NCBI RefSeq assembly: GCF_037975245.1
Contig: NC_092573.1
Coordinates: forward strand, 11,320,001-11,384,000
From: Apostichopus japonicus
Lineage: Eukaryota > Echinodermata > Holothuroidea > Aspidochirotida > Stichopodidae
DNA: 64,000 bases
Reading direction: 5' to 3'
The translations under genes and the position numbers were made by a program. Positions 22,647 through 33,300 of the stretch are shown in pieces (position 1 is the stretch's first letter; each line of letters begins with the position of its first letter). The notes below the pieces were generated by a model that did no database searches, was not told the origin of the DNA, and was given only the letters and a program-made list of their open reading frames with translations.

Positions 22647-24023
22647 ATGGAGAATCACCACGACGATAGAAAGATGGAAGATGTGTTGAAAGAATTAAAC
22701 ACGAAAGAAATTCAAAATGTACGATTTGAATTTTTGGATACAAACTCTGTAGCTAGATCAAAAACCATCCCTGTTCGTCATTTCTCGAAGGCTGTGAATT
22801 CCGGTATTTCGTTCCCAGTCGTTATATTTGCATCAGACCCACACCTTGATATCAACAAAAAGAGTCCTCTGTTAGCAAAATATCTGACATCTGATATGAT
22901 TTGCTATTCAGATCTAACTACCTTCACTACTCTACCCTGGGTCAAGAATACGGCGAGGGTCTTCGTCTCTGCCACACCGGCATCGACATCAGGCAATAAC
23001 AACGAGGTTCTCTTGGACCCTCGCAGTATCTTAAAGAATCAGCTAGAGAAACTTAAAGCCAAGGATCTGTCAATCTTCTCTTCGCTTGAATATGAGTTTT
23101 GGTTGGTAGACGAAGCCACTAGAGAACCGGTCATATCTGGAACGAATGCTTGGTCCACTCTGCGTTTAGCAAAGCATCAACAATTCATCGACCAACTCGT
23201 TCTTAACCTACTAAAAGCTGGCGTCGATATTGACAGCGTGCAAACAGAATACGGGAAAGGAATGTTCGAGATTACAATGGAACCGAGTTTTGGGATCCGA
23301 TCTGCCGACAATGCGGCCACATTCCGCACCGGAATCAAGGAAATGGCCATGCAGGAAGGATTTGTGGCCAGTTTTATGACGAGACCTTTCGAGAGTGACG
23401 TAGGAGCATCTGGACACCTTAACCACTCTCTGTGGACACCAGACGGTAAGACGCAGATGACTGCTGATGCATCTAGACCTTATGGCTTGTCAGAAATTGG
23501 TGAATATTGGGTAGCTGGTCTTTTGGAACATGCCTGTGCGCTGTCGTTTCTGCAGGCTCCAACCGTTAACTGTCGTGACCGGATTTCACCTAACAATATG
23601 GCTCCTTGTAACGCCACATGGGGAGTCGACAATCGTTCTTGCGCGATACGCTTGAAGAAGCAAGGGAAACACGGTCTATATCTGGAGAACCGGATTGGGT
23701 CGAGCGCTGGCAATCCTTATATCAGTCTGGCAGCAACGATCGCGGCTGGGATTGATGGAATTGAACGTAAACTGTCTCTTCCTGCGCCGATTCCCTTAGA
23801 CAAACTGTGTACTGATGAAGAACACCTCCCTCCTGACACGGCTCTCCTCCCGACGGATGTTGAAAGTGCCATCCAATGCCTTAGAAAAGATGACGTCATG
23901 ATGAATGCTTTCGGTGAAGACTTTGTGAATAACTTAGAGTCGATCAGACGTTTCGAGTCTGAAAAGATAACCGAGGAGGATAAATATGCTTCCTCGAGAA
24001 TGTTGTACTTCGATTATATTTAG
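22647..24023 (+). CDS. LGSN: Lengsin-like / type I glutamine synthetase-domain protein, intronless CDS
   Basis: 458 residues with no intron in the coding part. The N-terminal beta-grasp domain (about 10-105) has the lengsin-type VRFEFLDTNSVARSKTIP and LPWVKNTARV; the C-terminal catalytic domain spans about 125-450. Type I glutamine synthetases join ammonia to glutamate at ATP cost, whereas vertebrate lengsin is an inactive lens protein. Here the usual active-site positions appear filled: EYEF at 148-151 (metal/ATP-site Glu), E201 and E208 in EYGKGMFEI, H257 in SGHLNHSLW, R330 and R335 in NRSCAIRL, and E347/R349 in LENRIGSSAGNPY. The next block, ISLAATIAAGIDGIERKL, is the family's conserved core helix. 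An in-frame stop upstream supports ATG 22647. Family assignment is firm. Whether it makes glutamine, uses an amine or polyamine acceptor, or is structural is inference. Its neighbours are unrelated genes. Confidence 0.93.
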   Translation: MENHHDDRKMEDVLKELNTKEIQNVRFEFLDTNSVARSKTIPVRHFSKAVNSGISFPVVIFASDPHLDINKKSPLLAKYLTSDMICYSDLTTFTTLPWVKNTARVFVSATPASTSGNNNEVLLDPRSILKNQLEKLKAKDLSIFSSLEYEFWLVDEATREPVISGTNAWSTLRLAKHQQFIDQLVLNLLKAGVDIDSVQTEYGKGMFEITMEPSFGIRSADNAATFRTGIKEMAMQEGFVASFMTRPFESDVGASGHLNHSLWTPDGKTQMTADASRPYGLSEIGEYWVAGLLEHACALSFLQAPTVNCRDRISPNNMAPCNATWGVDNRSCAIRLKKQGKHGLYLENRIGSSAGNPYISLAATIAAGIDGIERKLSLPAPIPLDKLCTDEEHLPPDTALLPTDVESAIQCLRKDDVMMNAFGEDFVNNLESIRRFESEKITEEDKYASSRMLYFDYI

Positions 24024-26050
24024 TTTTCTAACCAAGACTGGTTAAAAAAAATGAAACTGGTACGTTTGCGTAATTCTGTTAACAATGATATAGTTCTATT
24101 GATTTCAGATATTTTATAATATATATTATCTTCACAGATAAGAAAAGCGATCATAATACTCTGACAATGTGACCAACTGAAGAGTTATATATGAACAGTG
24201 AAGAAAGTAAAAATAATTTACTTTAATTGTTTGTCCACCCAGTGGCAATTTTCGAATGTCCATGCAAGGTCCGCAGCATTAGCTTTTCTGTTTTTCTAAA
24301 AATTTAAATAATCGTCATTTCATCATTGTTCAACATACCACTAATTATGCTTTTAGTTCATGGCAAAATGTTGGTCGTTATTTCAACTTTGAAATAACCA
24401 AATATATATAGTCTCGAAATGAGTTAGCGAAGATTTTCATTGTGGATGATGGTTAATTCATATAGGTCGAAGCATTGTGAAGACAAAGATAATTCAATGA
24501 CGAAAGCAAATGTCAAAACAGACATTCTTGTGATTTATGGTGTCTTGGCTGAATTCTAGCGGTTACAATGATTGGATAAACAAGCTCGTAGAGAACGGGG
24601 AACAAATGGAAGTGGGGCATGTGGTACCGTTGTCGCATAGGGAACTAGCAAATTTTGCTATAGTTCCCCAAAGTTATACTAATTTATAAGAAATTTAACT
24701 GCCAAGATTGATTCAAATCGATCACTGACACTGCCTACCAAACATAATAATCTAGAAGGATATGCAACCAAGCCATTAACCCCGTTGTTGGCCATTGTTT
24801 AATATTCCGTATTTGTGGCAAATATACTCAAACCGCTGACGTGCTGGACTGACTTATTTAACAAGGACTTTCCAGGTGATTTGATTGGGGGAGGGGGAGG
24901 GGCTGTAACGACTTGCCCGAAAAATGTAACCAACATTTTGCGCGCGCGTTCAACATGTTAATGTACATATCATATAGGCTTTTACATTAGTAATGGCGTA
25001 TTAGTCGGGCAAGTTTAGAACTTTATTTTAATCACCAAGGAGATGTTTTTGAAACTATTGATTTGCTTAAGCTATATCATTTCAATTTATTTTTCTTTCA
25101 GTAGGTGACCGAAAATTCTCAGCAAGTTGCCAGAATTTTCACAAAAATATATAATTGATTGGGGGATGCAGCCCCCCCCCAGCCCCGCCCCCTACGCCAA
25201 TGCTAGTAACTCAATTAAATGTTGAGACATGACAGGTAATTTTACAGTCTCTCTATGCGGATATAAACTTGTCATTTCAGTCACTTTATTTAATTTTTAA
25301 TTTAGTGAATCAATGTACAACTCATTCTGCCTCTGTCACATTATTCACATACAGACAGACACAACACACACACACCCATACTTGTATTACCCTTTACATC
25401 ATTATAGCAAGAGGCAACCATTCTAGTAATGAAAGGTTTTCAATCGGCCATGAATTTCGGACACTTACCAAAAAGTCAAAAAAGACAACTTTGCAGATTT
25501 GGTTTATTCATTATTTCTTTTAATTAGCAATTAATTATTGCAAGCTTCGGCTTTTACTCCAAATCAGAACATTTTTGATACAACCTTCATAAAATATCTT
25601 TACAGTTACTTAAACAGTGGAATATACTAGCCTGCATCATAACCAAAGTTAAATACTTAATTTAAAGACAATAAACCTTTTCAATGATATCATTTTTTAA
25701 GATTTTCCATCACTACCTGATATAGGCTGTATAGTGTCTTCCTCTGCTTTGACTAGGGAGGGGGGGGGGGGGAGGGCTTGGGGAGTGATGAGTGAAGAGG
25801 GGAAGATGTTCTTCTTTGTTTTAACAGAAGCTTCTCTCGCTCTTGATCCAACACAGCATAAACTTAAGGTCACTAGTATCATAAAGCATGATTTTTACTG
25901 TAATTAAGTTTTATTATTTACGAAAAATTAACATGTGTCTAACATAAGTAATATACCTATTTAGCAGAATAAATATGCAAAAATTTTGCCCATTTTTATA
26001 TTGAACCTTTCTATTAAACAGAAAAATTTAAGAGGATGTTATACATTCAT
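24024..26050. other. LGSN: Intergenic stretch downstream of the lengsin-like gene
   Basis: Holds the presumed 3' UTR, though I see no clear AATAAA soon after the stop. A GC-rich relic is described separately, and G runs occur at 24885-24903 and 25758-25773. No other gene seen. Confidence 0.45.
24992..25204. mobile_element. Possible decayed hAT-type element
   Basis: The left edge AATGGCGTATTAG and right edge CCCCCTACGCCAATG resemble the GGCGTA-type hAT ends of N4, with a poly-C patch near the right end. TTAGTAA and CTAGTAA lie near the edges, but no exact 8-bp duplication is visible. Confidence 0.3.
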
Positions 26051-26059
26051 AGATAAGGC

Positions 26060-26720
26060 AAACCATACTTTTTAATCTGCAGACCACTGTTATAATATTA
26101 ATTATTTTCACTGCTATTGCAGCATAGCCTAAATATAATAGCAAAACATAGGCTATATATATATCAGATTATTACACGAATCATAGCAACATACGGTTGA
26201 TAAGGTTACATATATACTATCACAGAAATATAGCATCATCATTGTAGTTTACCTTTATACTTTTATTGCAATATAGCAGCACCATAATATAACATAAAAC
26301 AGAGTTCTTTATAGCAATGATAGAAAAAGTCAAACAATAGGTGATATTATAACATATGGTACCATCATTTGTTATATATATTACTACTATAACAACTACA
26401 ATAATTGCTACCATGACACATACTATCAACATGAGTACAAAGCAGAAACCGGACGGTAACATAATATCTTGCTATGATTGTAATAGCATCACATTACCCT
26501 AGTAACAATGCTTATACATAGTAACAATGCTTATACTTTTATCACTGCAACATAGCATTTTAGTTAATAGTAGGCACATATCATTTACTGTTATAGCAAC
26601 ATTACATCACTGTGGTAACGACAATAACAATTACAGTGACATAGCCTAAACATAGCATCTAGTACTGCTATTTATTAAAGCAACGTTTACAATTACTATG
26701 TTATTACAACGTTGTAAAGT
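26060..26720. repeat. Degenerate ATAGCA-rich repeat region
   Basis: About 660 bases in which ATAGCA, its complement TGCTAT and close variants recur many times with irregular spacing, interleaved with CATAAT and AACAAT. It includes an exact direct repeat (TAGTAACAATGCTTATAC, about 26501-26539). It lies within or just past the presumed UBA6 3' end. Confidence 0.6.
26671..26676 (-). promoter_or_regulatory. UBA6: Candidate UBA6 polyadenylation signal
   Basis: TTTATT on the plus strand is AATAAA in the UBA6 direction, about 515 bases past the stop. It is the first such hexamer I find downstream. Confidence 0.3.
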
Positions 26721-26784
26721 CAGTAACTACAGAGCATTATCACAGAGGAGAAACACTGAGAATATGGAAAGGTGTTACAAAAAA

Positions 26785-26840
26785 TCATAAGGGGAGACAA
26801 TACAATCATAAGGGGAGACAAAATCATAAGGGGAGACAAT
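26785..26840. repeat. Short tandem triplication
   Basis: AATCATAAGGGGAGACAA occurs three times with two- to four-base spacing, within the presumed UBA6 3' UTR. Confidence 0.85.
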
Positions 26841-27189
26841 ATGATGCTACCCGTTCTTGAATTCTCATCGTCTTTCCTTGGATTATGGCATTTGGTAAAT
26901 TGGTCAATAGGTTAACAAACCTGGTCACAGAATCTTTTCTCCATTTTCTTGCCTTCTTCCTTCGGGCATTTCTGCAGTGTGCAAACAAAACTTCTTTCAT
27001 ATTGTCTACATTATGAAGGACAATCGTCCAAGGGGTAAACAACCGCCAAGTTTCATCCAAAGTGTCACACTTGCTCACATAATACATGAATTTCTACAGA
27101 GTATCGACCTCAAGGGTAATAAATGAGTTCTAATATGAATTTCCTTCCAATTTTTTTTTTTTTTTAATGACGATCTTTTACTTGATAAG

Positions 27190-27331
27190 TTAAACATCAA
27201 AGAAATATCTAATGGGTGGAGCTGGCAGGTCACCATCCGCATCAAAGTCTTCCTCCTCATCCTCAATCTCGAAGGCTATAGTCAGATCGACGTACCGGAC
27301 GCCATCGGCAGGCTTGATCAGCTCCACCATC
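27190..27331 (-). CDS. UBA6: UBA6 exon 24 (last)
   Basis: Residues 981-1027 plus [23 protein letters not shown], an acidic run, then [13 protein letters not shown]. The first 50 or so bases and the acceptor are repeated twice more just upstream. Confidence 0.93.
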
Positions 27332-30300
27332 CTGTGGTTGAGAAGAAATGAATCATGGATAAACACATAAACTATGAAGATAAAATCAGGAAGGGTAACA
27401 CTTTTAAAGATGGTCGATGTGCCGTATGCCATCGGCAGGCTTGATCAGCTCCACCATCCTGTGGTTGAGGAGAAATGAATCATGCATAAACACATAAACT
27501 ATGAAGATGAAGTCAGGAAGGGTAACACTTTTAAAGATGGTCGATGTGGCGTACGCCATCGGCTGGCTTGATCAGCTCCACCATCCTGTGGTGGAGAAGA
27601 AATGAATCATGCATAAACACAAGTCTGAAAGATAGATGCTACTTAGAGTTAACTGCTCTCCACACTCTAATAATAATTGTCTTTATTTATCAATTGCAGT
27701 CAAATACCTGATATTGAGATTCAATTACCGAGAGGTGTCCCAAGATTAACCTTTACCCTTTTTCCATCGTGTGCAAAGAAAACTACAAATCTATTCTACA
27801 TTTTTAATAATGACTCGAGGATCAGTATTTTCTGACTTTTTGCACTTTCTCTTTGCTTTCTCATTTGATTTCACTTTACATTTCAAGCATCCATTATTGT
27901 TACCATGACAACCTGCCAATGGTCATTTTGCTTCCATTCTGATAAAGTAACCTTTAAGAGTGAATCTGGAGAAGAGTGGAGTACAGTTAATATAGATGAG
28001 AAGACCTGCTACTTTTGTGGTCCAGCCAAACGACACCAAAAATTAGCTCATCATGTTACCCAATGATTTTTAACATCCTAGCAGTTGATGAGGTTTGGGT
28101 CGCATTGAGACTTTCATCATTAATTTGGTGTTTTTGTAAAAATAATAGACAATGTTTGCCAAAAACAAATTTAAAAACTCAGTTAGTTGAGCCCTTAATT
28201 TTCATGTTTGTGTTGTTGTTTAGTTTTGGTTTATTCATTCATTTGTTCGTTTTTGTTTCTTTCTTTTTACTTTATCATTTTTTTCCCTCGAGAGTTCTTT
28301 CATGCTTACCTTTGTTTATCTCTTTCAAATTTCTGATCTCTGTTTTGTTCGCAATGGTTTGTTTTGTGTTTTTTGTCTGATTTTAAATTCATTCTTCACT
28401 TTTTTTTCATGAAACGTTTTCTTTGTCAAGCCCTCCTGTTTTCATTTCCAATGCTTCTGGAACTCCATGTCCGCAATAATTTAAATGTATGTATTTCATT
28501 ATCTTGTGTGATTTTAAAGAATAAAATTAACTTATATACCACCCACTGAAAACACAAATGCAGTAAATTCAACTGATTAGAATGATAGAATTCATTTGCA
28601 AAAAAAAACCATTAAGCCATTATCCTGCCATATATTCATTAACCTCATTAACAAATGAAGTCCATTCGAGCTGTATATAATTGCAGTGCGGTTCCCACAC
28701 AAAATCATTTATTTTATATTTTTGTAGTCGAATAATAATACGATAAGTGCCATGTTTGATACAATTGATATGAAATTTGTTTTGTTGCCTTAAGTGCCAT
28801 AATTACCTTTAATAAACCACTTCAATCGACCATTTTTTCTTTTACAAGTGAAAAGGTGGGTAAAAGTCTGCTATGAGAGTTGTTTGTTTGTCTCAGCTCT
28901 ATTGACAGCTGTTTTGAAAGGACAGCAGAAACTCTGCTGATTTGTGAAGGCACCGGTTATCTCTGACCCAATGATACAAGTCAATGGTCCTTCCTTTTGC
29001 ATTTTACTCTTCTGTATTAACATAGGGGAGAGGGTTACTTGTATGTGTGTTTGTATGTATGTATGCGTGTATGTATGTATGTATGTATTTTAGATCCTCC
29101 TGCAAGCAGGAACTTAAGAAGAAGCCTCATTGGTTTATCAAAGCCGCAAGCTGACCGAAGTCAGTCTCTTACATTCATATTTAACGTCCATGATTATGAA
29201 TTGTTAATTGTCAACAACTCTGTAACTGGACGACATACATTAATCTTGGAGTGACTTGAACTCGGGACCTTATGATTGGAAGGCACCGCGTTAACCACTG
29301 AGCTTACACTCCACGAGTTTCCAAGCACTTTGCAAGAAGTTTGCAAGTACTTTGCAAGCAGATGTTGCATTCAAACATTAAAGAAAAAACTCAACAAAAG
29401 CAACAACTGAGGTAATACAGCAGCATTTGTTAGATGACATCTATCTAGATTAGAATAACCTATATGGATGGACAGGATACAAAGAAATTGAAAAAAATAC
29501 CTAATCAAATACAAAATTCAACAGATGCGACTTAATTTGACACGACATTGAATAAATCCAGACAAATTAGCGGAAGAAAGAAGACCTTTTTGTGTCCCTC
29601 TTTTTCAGCGACAAATATTAAAGGAAAGAATCTGATGTGACATTTTGATGTGACATTATGATGTGACATGAGACAATCTGATGTGATATATGGTGTGACA
29701 TTCTCAACTCACGTCTGTTTGAGTCGTTTCTTGTGACCCGGTAGCATGGAGACGTAGATCATCTTTGTGCCTTGGACGACAAGAGAGACGGTAAGCTTGT
29801 ATTTGTCCTGTGATTCACCAAACAAGAAATAAAAAATATGTTTAATATATATATATATTTTACAAAGTACAAAAAGACCAACGTAATAGATGAGAAAGAG
29901 GTGAGGAAGAGAAAGGGAGAGCCGTGGGTATTTTATAACCTGCCGTCCTAAAGAATGGGCAGGTTGAAATTTTTGACAGTCTTTTTTACGTACTATGGGA
30001 GAGAATTCTCGCTAATAGCTTGTGAAAAAAAAGGGTTTGTCTTTCGACCTTGGTAAATCTCGAAAATTTTTGTGCAGCGATTGTTTTTCAACTTTGATTT
30101 AACGTCCACTACAGTCAGTAAATTTATATAAAAAAAAAACAAATTGATATTATATCAAATAATATAAATTTGATATTATATCTTATAATAATAGATTTAA
30201 AATATTTTTTCTATCTCTGCCAGTTTTTGACATCAATTAATTGACATAAATTGCATAAAATCATTGATTATCTTGAGAAATGATTTAGTGTTAACCTTCT

Positions 30301-33300
30301 CATTTAAGATATTGAATTCCATCAAAGTGAGTTTAACAAAGAAGTTGAGTTCATGTTGCACCCCCCCCCGTCCCCGACCAGATCTCAACCAGGGGTAGTT
30401 ACATCATTTTCCTCTCTCTCTCGGCATTGGGCCCTGCCCTTACCTTGAAGTACTGTACGAAATCCTGCATCTTATAACCGGCCGGGCCATGAACTTCCCA
30501 TCGGTCCCAGTCTGTGAAATACATCTCATCTTTGATTCTGATCTTGTTGGCCGGGGCTGGTTCGGACACCATCACCGTCGGTAACGCTAGATTGAGGAAC
30601 GCATTCCTATGATCGTCTAATACACATCCTTGTATATACTTGATCAGCTCAATCGTCACCTGTGAAAGAAGTATAAACAGGAATTTAAAAAGAGATATAT
30701 ATTTAAAATGTAAAAGTAAATAAAAAGCAGAAGAGAGAGGGGATAAAGTTATCTGGATATTTTACAGTTTTACAACATAAAATTATACTGCATATCTGTA
30801 TTTCGATGACCATAGCATGATCTTTTGATTTTCATTCCACAAACTGTATGTTTTTTTTGTTTTTTTTGGGGGGGGGAGGTTTTTTTTTTACTTCTTTTCT
30901 AAAATATTAGTTGGTAAGTGTTTTAACATCAGTATGTGTTATATCATATGTGGGTAAATGTTCAATGTTGCTATAAAATGTTCAGCTATCTGCTCATGGA
31001 ACATGAATGTGTCACATTCATGTGGAAGCATGCTCAAAACTTTAATAGGGGCAACTAGCATTGACATCTGCACACTTCAAATTTCAAGACAAGATCAGCC
31101 ATACTGATAAATCACAGTATTATTGTAAATTGTGACATTGACAAGCTTTGATTAATTCTCAGCACTCAAGTGCATACTATAGATCAATTCAAATATAGAC
31201 AAAATATGGAAACCAATCAGGATAAAGCTGAAATGATTTAAAGCAGCAAAACATGATTGGACAGACACGGTAAAGCACTGAGTATGCCATGACGTCCCTT
31301 AAATTTCTTCAGTGCTCCAATGCATCTTTGAGAAGTGTTTTCTTGCACAGCCATGCATCAGCTTTACATTGAAAAGTCACTTTCATGAATGCAGTCACAG
31401 AATTGCATAGCAACAAGACTAGTTTATATTGCAAATATGGCGACATAACTATCAAATATAACCCCATCAAAGTTGCCAGGCTTCTTCTACATCAGTTTGA
31501 ACTAAGGATATAATGCAATAAATTGAAAACACTTCTCAATATATAGCTTGACAGAAATTTCACATCCACTGGCGGAAAAAAAGAAGAAAAGGACAAAACT
31601 TGAGCAATGCCGTATCGCTCACTATCCTTCAATGCATAGTAATAACTAATTCTCATGTCACACATATATTTACATTCCAGAAGTTTCTAGTCGCCTCTAT
31701 CTACTAGCAATTCTTCCAATTTAAGAAATAGTCAAATATAGGCTGTTTTCTTTATCCTTACCAAACCAGAGACTGCTGCAGTGGTCGTGGCGATAGCTGG
31801 AACGATACGGCCCGCGATTCGCTTCGTCTTAAATCTGTCTGCGGTTTCGATGCTGTACATCGTTGCTCGGAGGTTTGACGCCGATGTCATGAAGTCTATG
31901 TGACCGTTGGAATCGTCATCTTTCTCAAATTCCGCTGGGATCATCCTGAGACAGGCTGAAAGAGAAGAGATATCAGAGCCCACTGTTATATATTAAGAGT
32001 TACGTGACATGTGCAAATAAAAGAAGTTTGTGTGCAATATGTAGATCATGTGCACACCACCCTAAGTATTATCAACGGCCGTGCATACCTTATAGAAAGG
32101 CCATGCATACCAATGTATTGTGTTTAAGGGATGTATTGAAAATAAAGTACGCAGACACACTCTGGCTGTTGACCACTAAAGACCGTCTCCGGTGTACTCT
32201 ATAATATGTCATTCTTGGAACCTCCCGGGGTCTCTTTACACCTTTTCCAAGATATAATACCCACACCTATGAATAGTGTTGTGTAGAGGATTTGCAATGC
32301 CTCTCGGTAAAATCAAAGATAATCTTCAGTATTTTTGTGATTGGTTATTGATTCATAAATATTCATTATTATGTGTGTCACGTAATGTGGTCAAGAGACC
32401 CAGATCGAAGCTTCTGGAAGGACCTTTGCTGGTTCTCTCAGCTAGAGTCACTGGGTTCTGGGAGTTGTTGGGAAGTGAATATTCGTAAGCAGACGCAGAG
32501 AAATATCGATAAATCGGAGTCGAATCAGACCTTAATCGTGTTACTGATTATTGTTTAGTGTCCTTAGATGTCTCTTTTATCAAGCCTACCAAACGAAAAC
32601 ACAACAATAGGGACGTTTGCACATGAAATGGAGATGTTCGAGGTGGAAACAACAAAGTCCTGATTATACACATAGTTTTGTATACGGAATGCACACACAT
32701 TAATTAGACTAAAATATGAGTAGGGATCCAGGTTGCACATGAATATTACAGAAACATACAAAGCCTTGTATGTCAAATTCAAACACCAAATGTTAAACTT
32801 GGACAAATGTATATAGTCAAACTTACCCCTTGTAGTAACTTTTTTAAATTTTCGTTAGATAATACTAAGAGCTTTGTTCTTTTGTTTATTCATGAATCAT
32901 TCCCAAATGAAAAGAGTCACACAAATGCTGATTATAACGCCATGTATGAACCCTACTACAGCTGGGTCAATTGTTCACAGTTATTTGGAGATAGAAAGGT
33001 TGAATTTAAAAAAACAACTTAAAAAGAAAAAATAATTTAAAAAGAAACAAGTCAACAGAAATAATTCAATCAGCACACAGTGAAATCTGAATATTAATTA
33101 ACTTGGACAGATTGAGTAAAGCAGTTTGAAGCTAAGATTATAAAATGTTGTTAGTATAATTATGTTATATATATAAGATGAATTATGTTTATGCAAGAGA
33201 AACAATTTAAAAAGAAAGAAGTCAACAGAAATAAGTCAATCAGCAGACAATGGGTGGGCATTTTTAGATCACAATAACAAATCTGAATATTAATTAACTT

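Larger units (their letters stand above)
27288..27620. repeat. UBA6: 127-bp tandem repeat spanning the last UBA6 acceptor
   Basis: About 2.6 copies with a 127-bp period (GCCATCGGC landmarks at 27301, 27428 and 27555). Each copy holds a pyrimidine tract, CCACAG acceptor and the first 16-17 codons of the last exon; only the copy nearest the gene end continues into the full exon. The other two read about 17 codons and then a TAA. Confidence 0.9.

Noticed and set aside
22382-22743. Minus-strand frames over the lengsin-like gene start
   Set aside because: Shadows of the real plus-strand gene and its 5' UTR.
26824-27087. 87-codon minus-strand frame after UBA6
   Set aside because: It lies in the presumed UBA6 3' UTR, has no family resemblance and includes the triplicated 18-mer.
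28015-28549. Membrane-protein-like frames in UBA6 intron 23
   Set aside because: T-rich intron DNA translates to Phe and Leu runs; no splice or family support.
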